From Sordariomycetes sp. S80-01Y (lineage: Eukaryota > Ascomycota > Sordariomycetes): a DNA stretch of 64,000 nt. This document shows, in pieces, positions 55,834-64,000 of the stretch. Under the pieces are notes generated by a model that was given only the letters and a program-made list of their open reading frames with translations, ran no database searches and was not told where the DNA came from. The stretch lies in NCBI GenBank assembly GCA_037042185.1, contig JAXQJY010000027.1, positions 868,001-932,000 on the forward strand, read 5' to 3'. Position 1 is the stretch's first letter. The number at the start of each line of letters is the position of its first letter. Both the position numbers and the translations under genes were made by a program.

Positions 55834-58614
55834 TCACGCTTGGCTAGAGTCCGACGCGTCTGCTCCCATCTCCTTTTTCTCCCCTCTATTCTCCGTAATC
55901 GTCTGCTTTTCCCACATAGCACGGTAGCGACCCTTGAGCGCCAGCAACTCCTCGTGGGAGCCTCGCTCCACCACGCAGCCCTTGTGGAGGACGACGATCT
56001 GGTCCGAGGTGGTGATCGTGGACAGACGGTGCCTAGAAGTGCCTTGTTAGAAGGAATATCGCATCGAGGAGCTTGTACCTACGCAATGGTGATTGTCGTT
56101 CGCCCAGCTGTGACTCGCTCCAGCGCATCCTGGATCTGTCGCTCGGTATGTGAGTCCAATGATGCCGTAGCCTCATCGAGCAGCAAGATTCTGGAGTCCT
56201 TCAGAATGGCTCTTGCGATCGCAACCTGCATAGTCAGCATAAGTCTCCTGGCCTACGGCTCAGTAACACTCACTCTCTGTCTTTCGCCGCCTGACAGCTT
56301 CAGACCTCTCTCGCCGACCTTCGTGTCGTACCCGTCGGGGAACTCGGTGATCCTGTCGTGGATGTTCGCCGCCATGCACGCCGCCCTCACGTCTTGGTCG
56401 CTGGCGTCGGGCTTCGCATATTTCAGGTTGTACATGATGCTTGCGTTGAAAAGAACCGTGTCCTGCGGCACCACGCCGATGTTCTCCCTCAGACTATCAA
56501 GCTTCAGATCCTTGACGTCGTGGTCGTCAATGGTGATGGATCCGGACGAGGTGTCGTAGAAGCGGTACAGTAGGCGCAGGCAGGTGGACTTTCCGGAGCC
56601 AGACTCGCCGACAAGGGCGGTCTTGGTGCCTGGCGGGACGTTGAACGATATGCCCTGCAGAACGGGTGCGGTGGTGGTAGTGCGGTAGGAGAAAGTTACG
56701 TTGTTAAAGGAGACGCCGCCGCGAGGCGAAGGGATCGAGATGGCGTCCGGTTTCTCGACGACCCCTGGGTGCTCGTTGAACTGGTCCTGTCAGTCACGTC
56801 AACCTCGTGATAGAAACGCCTCAGACTTACTAGATCAAGCAAGCGCTCCGCCTCAATCAGGTTCGTCTGCAACATGTTGAAGTACGTCCCGAAGAAGTTC
56901 AGAGGCCCCTGCAGCTGCACAAAGTAGTTGATCAAGCTGACGAACTCGCCGACCGTCTGCTGTCCCTTCGAAATCTTGTACGCGGAAACCGCAATCAGCA
57001 GAGCAGTCCCCAGGGTGAAGATGGAGCTCTGCGTGAGGTTCAGCCCGTTCAGACTCCACTGCACCAGCCTCTCCGCGCCCTGGTAGAAGCTGACGTGCTC
57101 GCCGAAGCGCCCCGTCTCGCGGGTGACGGCGCAGTTGTGCTGGACCGTCTCGTAGGCCATTATGGCATCCGTGCGGACGGCCTCCATCTCGCGCGCCTTG
57201 GTGGCCATGTCCCTGCGCTGCCGCCCGCGGTATTTGGCGACGTAGATGGTCAGGAAGACGTACGACCACATGATGAAGAAGACGATGATGGTGTAGAAGG
57301 CGTCGTACTTGACGAAGAAGACGACGCCCGCCGCGAAGATGTCGAACACCATGGGGAAGACCTGGAAGCAGAAGCTCTCCAGGAAGGAGTTTATGCTCGC
57401 TCCCCGGCTCAGTGCGCTCGTTACCTCGCCGATCTTCTTGTTGAGGTGGAACTCCAGGCTCAGGCGCAGAACGTGCTCAAAGGCCGCTGTGCTGAGACGT
57501 CGATAGAGTGATTGCGAGACGGGGATCCAGAGCACCGAGCGTGCGGCGCCGATGACTCCTTGGTTTCCTTGGAGGGCGCGGTAGACTACGTAAAGAATGA
57601 TCTCGCGGTAGGGAATACGGCCTTTGCCGAGGGCGTCGACGAGGTAGCCTAGCTGAATGGGGGCGAAGATATTGACCATTCGCTGGGCCACAAGAAGCAC
57701 GAGGCAGATCACCACTATGGCCTGGTAAAGTAGAGAGTCCTTCGGCCTAGTTGAGAAATCATCATTGACGGACGAAAGACACGGGGCGTCATTAGGGCAA
57801 GTACCATAAGTAAGGAAAGAGGACGCGGAATCCTGCAAAATACTCCAGCCAGCCGGTGCCTGCGACCTGAGTCTTCCTCTTTTTCTCACCGGGATGCACG
57901 CTCCCGTAGCTCTCTACGGTACCATTGCCGTTCTCGAGAAGCGACTGCCGCTCTTCGGGTACAGACTTGGGAACAACAGGTCTGAGCTTATACTCCCTCA
58001 CAAGCAGGCAGGCAGCCATGAGCCCCAGAGTCACGATCCTGATCAGCGCGAGGACGTTGAGTGTCTCGATAAACTGGGACGAGGTTCGCAACTCGTCTAC
58101 TGTGGAAGCGAAGACGGCAGCGATGACAATCTCGAGCAAAGCGCCGCTCATCCATGCGTTGCCGTGAGCGACGAGAGGCGACCACGGTCCTTCAGGGTCG
58201 GGAAGCAAGCCGGCTAGGTAGTACAGCGTGACTCCGACGTACGAGGACTAGTTCCAGTTCAGCAATTGGCGATGAGATTCGATGGGAAGGGGCTCATACC
58301 AGGTAGGCACTGAATGGAAACTCAACGGAACCATCGCCAACTCGTTGGTCGTCCACCGCTTCTCTGATCGTGACCGCAATGCTCGCGACGAGCAAGATGC
58401 ACAGAATCAGCTGCAGCCATCGCACGGGCGCGTTCCATCTCCTCGAGATGTTCTTGGCGTCATCCTTGGGTTCGGTTTTCGACGCCGCGTCTCCGGCCTT
58501 GACGCGTCTCCGATCACACCAAAAAGTAAAAGTCTGGCTCCCAAGCAACGTGACAACCAATATGCACGGATAGAGGTAGAAGGCAACCTTTAGTCCCACC
58601 TGCTCCGGCGCCAT
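55834..58614 (-). CDS. HMT1-type vacuolar ABC half-transporter (ABCB6/ATM family)
   Basis: Predicted 842-residue transporter, exons 58614-58300, 58247-57805, 57746-56831, 56786-56274, 56225-56083 and 56032-55834. An N-terminal TMD0 of about five helices (residues 1-220) precedes a six-helix ABC membrane domain, then one nucleotide-binding domain. Walker A is G-E-S-G-S-G-K-S-T (618-626), the signature L-S-G-G-E-R-Q-R (722-729), and Walker B L-L-L-D-E (743-747). The H-loop follows in A-H-R-L-S-T. The N-I-G-V-V-P-Q-D Q-loop and R-L-L-Y-R-F-Y-D are characteristic of the HMT1/ATM branch. Known HMT1 proteins move phytochelatin- or glutathione-metal complexes into the vacuole. Metal substrate is inferred. 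Several splice junctions fall inside conserved motifs, which supports the model. Confidence 0.92.
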
Positions 58615-59101
58615 TGTCGTTGCTCCGCTTCGATCAATTGCTGTTGAGTATTGAAGGTGCCTCGGCTATTAGAATCTTTCCAGTGGTGTCATCATGTCTG
58701 GCACCCCACTATTTGCAATAGATTCCGCGCTAAACCCGATGCAGGCTATAGTGTAGATTTGGGATTTGATCCATGAGACACTTGCACCGCGCGCTGAGAC
58801 ATGCCATCACAAGTGTCAACATTGACCCAACAAGCTGATATGGTACAGTCACATGGAATTTAAAAAACACACGGGCTGATAATACTCTGGTATCATTGTC
58901 TATTAAGTCCCACCCGCCGTTTGATGCATCATGATCTGTATCGAGTCATCATGTAACCCCAACCCGAACGCCCGTCATCATCAATTCCAATCGTCTCATG
59001 CCGTCGAAATGATTGCAACGCCCGCAAATGTCGAAACCCAGTATTAGTTTACAGAATATACATTATAACCCATGTTTAAATATGTCGTTGATGGAAGCGC
59101 T
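58615..59101. other. Promoter of the ABC transporter and 3' flank of the Sec2-like gene
   Basis: About 490 bp. No gene or repeat is recognised. Confidence 0.4.
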
Positions 59102-61144
59102 TCACTCGTTGTTCGGAATAGTGATGGACAGGCGTTGTGATCGCACTGACACCGCATCGTCGCTCTTTGCGCCGAGAGATTGCGTCGAGTTGCGGTCCGA
59201 GGCGGCGCTATCGGTCTGCAATGGTGGTGTAGAAGGCGCCTCGAGGGTGACTGTTGCAGGCGACTTGCTTTCTTCGACAGTGGGTGCAGGCGGTGACGCT
59301 GCGCTTTTCTCAGCATCCTCTGCTGGGTGCTCAGGAATGTCCTCTGATTTGACCTGCTCTTGGCTCGTGCTCGGTCTAGGACTTTTCTCAGCATCCAAAG
59401 GTAGTGGACTTTGACCGCAAGGGACAACACCCCCGCCGATACGAGCCCAGAACATCTGTTCTCGTAGCCGGACACTTTCCTCCCAAGCAGCCTTCTCTTG
59501 GTCGTCGTCATCCGCCCGCCAGTGGCCATCCTTGACCATCCGCAAAAAGCTCAAAAAGTCGCACGTGGAGCGCACCCGTAAAAGGCAATACGGGCAAAGA
59601 GGGTATCGCTGAGCTGACTCTTGCTCGCTCGTCCGGAAGCGATGGTTGCGGAGATACTGAGCTTCTTTCCTTGATTCACCACATAGCGAGCAGGGGTTGA
59701 ACTGCGGTTTGGCGATGCTCATGATGAATGAGTTGCCAGCATGTGTCGTGACCGGGTCGACAACAAGCGAGCCATCCGTCATGGCGCTGATCACTGATCG
59801 GCGTGCAAGCCACGATAGTCCGGGAGCCGCGTCCAGGCGCAGCGTTGGGTCGATGTCCTCAGCGAGCACGCGCTTGTAGAACTTGGTGTCCCGTAGATTG
59901 GTAAGCGCCGCAGGCGTAGGCGAACTGGCGCTGAATGTTGAAGCTGGTGTGTTGGGCGACTGAGGTGCACTGCTAGTGACTGTGTGTGACGTGTTCAGAG
60001 AGCTAGCCGAGCCATTAGACGGATGAGCGCTCGCGGGGTTGCCTCCCAAGCCCAACGAGGGTAGTCCGAGGCCGCCTAAGGACCCCGATGAAACTCTGCT
60101 TCCCTGTCGCTGCCGCGACAGCCTAGCAAGGTTGACAAAGTCGTCGTATGTCGAAATGTCGGTGCGCAGGACGGGCTGGAGCAGATGGTTGAAGCTCGTT
60201 GGGTGCGCAGGCGCTACAGTTTCGATATTGGGCGAGGAAACAGCGTCGACAAAGCGGTCTTCGTCGCGCAGGTCGAACCTAGCCATCCCCGGGGACGAGG
60301 GCGCTGTGGGGTTGGTGGTGGTGTGGTCGTCGCCTCGATCCGACGACATTGACTCCATGACGTGCTTGAGCTCGGTGAGCTGCTCTTGCTGTGACTTGAG
60401 CAGCCCTTCGTTGTCGGCGAGCTGCGCCTTGAGTTGATCGTTTTTCCGTTGCAATGCATCGTGTTCAACCTGTGCCTCCTCTTTTGCTCGAATGACCATC
60501 TTGTTGGCTTCCTCGAACAAAGCCGCCGTCAGATTCTCTAGTTCTTGCTCTATTTTCTTTTTGGCCTTTTCCGTCTCTACGCGCTTTGCCTTTTCGTCGG
60601 CGATCTTGACCTGCCACGCCAGCTTGTCGCTTTCAACGGTGCTTTTCCGAACCCAGATATCGCCGGACAACATCTCGCGCTGCGAAGCATTCTGGGCTTC
60701 CAACTTCTTGATGCGATCGTTTGCCTCCTGCAGCTCGTGACGCGTTGCCGATAATGTGTCGTCAAGATGTGTCTGATGGTTGATGGCGTTGATGAGCTTG
60801 GTGCTCAGAGTGGTTACCTCTTCGTTGATGTCGGGTTCGCGACTGGGCGTAATCGGCCCCTCTGGCTGAGGCGTCATGGCGCGGCTTCGAGGATCGGGAA
60901 TCGTGCTCATGTCGTCAGAGAAGAAACTGCTTGAGCTTCGCAACGCAGACGTCGAAGGTGCTTTCGTCGGGACTCTGGGACGGGGGACGTCGAGGGCACC
61001 TCCCGCGGGTTGTGAGGAGGCTCCAGCTGATGTGACGGCGACGGAGGACAGCGATCGAAAGTGGCCGCTGTATGGACGAGTGGGCGGTGGTTGAGACCAG
61101 CCAGCGACATGTATGAAGCTGGACAGCAGGTTAGCAACGGCCAT
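59102..61144 (-). CDS. Sec2-like Rab guanine-nucleotide exchange factor
   Basis: Predicted 680-residue exchange factor for the Sec4-type Rab GTPase of secretory vesicles. A coiled coil runs from about residue 105 to 275. It contains E-L-E-N-L-T-A-A-L-F-E-E-A-N-K-M-V, which is the near-invariant Sec2/Rabin8 core that opens the Rab. Ser/Thr/Pro-rich sequence follows, then a conserved C-terminal segment with C-S-L-C-G-E-S-R and C-P-Y-C (four cysteines, likely a small zinc site) found in fungal Sec2 relatives. The start at 61144 is followed by a CTAAC and a cag shortly inside it, so the true N terminus may lie in an upstream exon; an internal start near 60912 is also possible. Confidence 0.88.
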   Translation of the reverse strand: MAVANLLSSFIHVAGWSQPPPTRPYSGHFRSLSSVAVTSAGASSQPAGGALDVPRPRVPTKAPSTSALRSSSSFFSDDMSTIPDPRSRAMTPQPEGPITPSREPDINEEVTTLSTKLINAINHQTHLDDTLSATRHELQEANDRIKKLEAQNASQREMLSGDIWVRKSTVESDKLAWQVKIADEKAKRVETEKAKKKIEQELENLTAALFEEANKMVIRAKEEAQVEHDALQRKNDQLKAQLADNEGLLKSQQEQLTELKHVMESMSSDRGDDHTTTNPTAPSSPGMARFDLRDEDRFVDAVSSPNIETVAPAHPTSFNHLLQPVLRTDISTYDDFVNLARLSRQRQGSRVSSGSLGGLGLPSLGLGGNPASAHPSNGSASSLNTSHTVTSSAPQSPNTPASTFSASSPTPAALTNLRDTKFYKRVLAEDIDPTLRLDAAPGLSWLARRSVISAMTDGSLVVDPVTTHAGNSFIMSIAKPQFNPCSLCGESRKEAQYLRNHRFRTSEQESAQRYPLCPYCLLRVRSTCDFLSFLRMVKDGHWRADDDDQEKAAWEESVRLREQMFWARIGGGVVPCGQSPLPLDAEKSPRPSTSQEQVKSEDIPEHPAEDAEKSAASPPAPTVEESKSPATVTLEAPSTPPLQTDSAASDRNSTQSLGAKSDDAVSVRSQRLSITIPNNE

Positions 61145-62737
61145 TGACCATCAGACACGCTCATGAGGACAGCCGCACTCGTCACGAGGAGCAACGACGA
61201 CAAGGTTCGGGCAATAGAAAAAACTGGGATCGGGTGCACGAGAACGGAAGCACGGGTGAGACATGCTGTGGCGTCATCGGTTGGGGACGAGAAGAAAAGG
61301 CTGCAGTGCGACGGCAGCTGCGACAGTCCTCAATGTGAGACAGCGCCGCAGCCCGGCGAGACAAGACGAGGCGAAACAGAAGAGACGGGTGTAGAACATA
61401 CGAGTCCATGGCTAGGCGAGGCTATGCAACGCCCGCCTTTCCTTCGAGGAATGTTGAGGCCGATGGGGATTGACGATGGTGACGATGGAAGATGATTGTG
61501 CTGTTTGGATCGGTCGACGGGGTCTGCGGGTTCGAGGTCGGGACGCTGCTCGCGTCGGAGAATCGGGGCAGGCGATTGGCGAGATCAAGCTTCTTTGTTT
61601 CGAAGATGAGAAGAGTAGTTCGGGTACCTGAGGTAGGTAGGCGAGTCGAGGCTAGACGATATCTAGGCCTGGACGTGTCGAGGGAAGGAGCGAAGCAACC
61701 GGTCGGGGTTGTGCGATTGATGGTAAGCGCGACCCAAGTTAATGGGGCGAGAGCAGAGCGAAGGCAAGTCGCCAATCACATCGGCATTGTCACAAGATCA
61801 AGAAGCTGTCGACCCGGAGCGACGAGAAGGCGACGGCGAGGGCAATGACGACGAGAACTTGGGGAAACAGCGCAGCGAGAGCGATGGAGGCCAGGAACAG
61901 ACAGGCCTAGACTAAGGACTAGAGCAGTCGACTGGTTCATCCCGCCAGCCTCGAACCTTGCTTTCCAAGCCTCCTTCCCTGTCGCTCGCACTGCAGCGTC
62001 CCCTCAGCTGGTGCTTGGCCCCGGAGCGTCTGGCGCCCGACTCGCGTTAAGGCTGTGCAAATCCGGAAGGGGCGGTCCACTCGCCGGCCATCCCGCCAAT
62101 GAGGCCCGAGAGCGATGAGGTCAGCACTCTGCATTCCGGTTGTGCTCAGCGGCTGCTCCCCTGAAGAATCGTCATCCGCAGTCCCCCATTATCGGACTCT
62201 GTCTTTTCCGTGCTGTCCACCTCAGCAAACTGGAGCGGCGCGATCTGATGGATTCGACGGATTCGACGCGAGATTGAGAGTCGCATTCGGCACGTCGATC
62301 CAGCCCGTAGCTCTGACTCCTTCCGCCGGGGGGGATGCAGGTACGCTATCTGCCGCTATCTGTGCCGCTGTCTGTGCCTGTGCCTGTGCCTGTGCTTGTG
62401 CCTGATGGATTGAACGTGGTGCTCGTATCCGGCTGCTATCAATTTTCAGGTACGAGCGCCGCATGGCGATCTTGCCTACCCGGCGGAAGAACGACTACTG
62501 TTACCGGTGGCGTTTTCGTGTCAATTACCCCTCAATGAACTATGATCAAATAGTACCACATTTCCGACGTAGATGCATTTATTGGCTGTCAATGGTCTGT
62601 AGTACAGTACCAGTGCGAATGCAAGCGATTTACTGATGTTCGTTCGCGCGGGGTTACATCTCAAGGTCCAAGCGCTCAATGAGTTGTCTACAATCCTTCG
62701 GCACCGCACTTCGACGGTGGCTCTCCCTTGCTTCAGC
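61145..62737. other. Intergenic region with a CTGTGC microsatellite
   Basis: About 1.6 kb between the Sec2-like gene promoter (minus) and the 3' end of the methyltransferase gene. Many short frames, none convincing. It has a hexanucleotide-like repeat (separate entry). Confidence 0.4.
62365..62403. repeat. CTGTGC/CTGTGC-like hexamer repeat
   Basis: About six imperfect copies of a 6-bp unit (CTGTGC, one with CTTGTG). It is a simple microsatellite in a non-coding stretch. Confidence 0.7.
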
Positions 62738-63618
62738 TCACGGCTTGACAGCATAGATCTTGAATGATCCTACCTCAATGTTAGCCAGCGTCTCACAAAT
62801 GCACACTCTAAGAACACCTCACCTGCCCATTCGTTGAGATCGTTCACTTCCGGACTCATGTATTCCGTATCTTCACCATTGCGAGCGCCGCAGCACCTCT
62901 CCTTTCTCGAGCCATCATCCTGAGTGTCCAGGTAGACGTTCATATCCCCTCCCGCATCTTTGATGACCACGCTGCCAAACCCCGCCTCCTTCATCCACCC
63001 CTCGTACTCCTCCACCATGCTCGCACCGGCCACACACCCCACGTACATGGCCATGTCGTTCCTTAACTTCTCTGGCAACTCCTTCCTGGCCAGAATGTCC
63101 GACACTGCCAGCCGACCGCCCGGCTTCAGGAGACGGTAAGCCTCGCGGAAGACCAAGTGCTTTTCAGCGTGAGGAACGAGGTTGATGACGCAGTTGGAGA
63201 GTATGACATCTGCCGTGCCATCCTGCAGCATGTGCATGTCGGTGATCCTGGCCTCGACAAACTCAACATTTGCTATTCCAGTCTTCCCCTTGATGTCGTT
63301 CGCCTTCGCGAGCATCTTCCCATTCATGTCGACCCCAAGAGCCCGTCCTGAAGGACCGAGACGGTCTGCAGCCTGGAAGACATCAAATCCCGTTCCGCAG
63401 CCCAGGTCGATGACTGTCTCCCCTTGGCGGAGGGAGGCGATGGCGAGCGGGTTGCCACAGGAGAGACCCAGATTGGAGCCATCGGGGGCCGAGCTGAGCT
63501 CTTCCTCCGTGTAGCCGAAAGACTTAGCTACGGAGGTCGCGTAGGGCGCAGAAGTTCCCGAGGCTTGGGCGGAGTAGTGGGCGGTGACCTTGGAGTAGAC
63601 CTCTTCGGAAGAATCCAT
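62738..63618 (-). CDS. Arsenite methyltransferase (ArsM/AS3MT)
   Basis: S-adenosylmethionine-dependent enzyme of 275 residues that methylates As(III). Exons are 63618-62823 and 62769-62738; the second exon is only 32 nt and gives the family end A-G-S-F-K-I-Y-A-V-K-P. Without splicing, an unrelated 16-residue tail would replace it. The SAM motif V-I-D-L-G-C-G-T-G-F-D is at residues 69-79. Conserved arsenic-binding cysteines are Cys54 (L-S-C-G-N-P), Cys143 (S-N-C-V-I-N) and Cys195 (G-C-V-A-G-A); a Cys-Cys pair at 242-243 is near the C terminus. The HMT1-type ABC transporter lies 4 kb away. Confidence 0.93.
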
Positions 63619-64000
63619 GATTGTTATGGAACTGGCTTGAAAGGAGAGCGAAGTGGAACTGGGAATCTTTTGTAAGTGCAGGCCATCATTCTTGCTCTGG
63701 CAGATGAGTGTGCTTTATACACATAATGATGCTGAGGTCTGACGGTGTAAGTGACGAGCTGAGTTGGGAGGTGGGGTTGGACTGTCACCGATTTCTTTCC
63801 TATTTCATCAACCCCATCCGAGTGGGAAGCCCGTAGTCCTCGTCACCCTCATAACTCCAAACTGCTTCATAATCAACATCACGCTCGCGACTCCAAATCA
63901 AGAATCCATCGACTTGTCACCAAAAACTTACCTAAAGCAGCCATCATGATGCTAAAGTGGTCCTCCACCAAGCCACCAGACCACCAAACCATCCGCAAGC
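63619..64000. other. Upstream flank of the methyltransferase gene
   Basis: The last 380 bases hold the ArsM promoter, including a TATA-like TATAC near 63715. No gene is resolved before the window ends. Confidence 0.4.

Noticed and set aside
62222-62464. Small Ala/Gln-repeat protein on the minus strand
   Set aside because: The repeat comes from translating the CTGTGC microsatellite; no other support.
1-64000. CRISPR array, insertion sequence, rRNA, or secondary-metabolite core gene
   Set aside because: I looked for regularly spaced repeats, transposase or reverse-transcriptase motifs, rRNA-like blocks and PKS/NRPS domains and saw none.

Overview
The window is nuclear DNA of a filamentous ascomycete, most likely a Sordariomycete. 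Its genes are split by short introns (43 to about 200 nt) with GT-AG borders and CTAAC/CTGAC-like branch sites. It carries many Zn(II)2Cys6 regulators, an intron-containing tRNA-Lys, and fungus-specific families (Pmt1, Trk, Nha1, HMT1-type ABC, GH79). I rebuilt 25 protein genes and one tRNA gene by joining reading frames across plausible splice sites. All functions are read from motifs and family knowledge; nothing was searched.

Left arm (1-25 kb), mostly conserved genes: a zinc-cluster protein; tRNA-Lys(CUU) on the minus strand; a Rim2-like mitochondrial nucleotide carrier; an Snx3/Grd19 sorting nexin; the SF3a1/Prp21 splicing factor; a Pmt1-family O-mannosyltransferase; a divergent pair of zinc-cluster factor and secreted flavin amine oxidase; a GNAT acetyltransferase; and an Nha1-type Na+/H+ antiporter followed on the same strand by a Trk-type potassium transporter. 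The last Trk intron appears to be GC-AG and splits the selectivity-filter codons.

Middle (25-53 kb), an accessory catabolic block that by eye is less GC-rich: an NmrA-like oxidoreductase; a secreted sulfatase; a Dal5/Soa1-type anion transporter; a mitochondrial D-lactate dehydrogenase-type flavoenzyme; a zinc-cluster factor; a sugar transporter divergent from a second zinc-cluster factor; an intracellular GH78 alpha-L-rhamnosidase divergent from a secreted GH79 beta-glucuronidase; then a Rid-family protein and an amidohydrolase. The GH78, GH79, sugar transporter and regulators look like a gene set for using rhamnose- and glucuronate-bearing plant glycans or glycosides. The sulfatase and anion transporter look like a sulfur-scavenging pair next to it. 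This is the most system-like part of the window; joint regulation is inference.

Right arm (53-64 kb): a small secreted ten-cysteine protein with cystine-knot-like spacing (effector candidate); an APH-type kinase-like protein; an HMT1-type vacuolar ABC half-transporter; a Sec2-like Rab exchange factor; and an arsenite methyltransferase with a 32-nt last exon. ABC transporter and arsenite methyltransferase both fit metal or metalloid detoxification.

I saw no rRNA gene, transposon, CRISPR array, or PKS/NRPS gene. Intergenic stretches carry a few short tandem repeats and possible promoter motifs.
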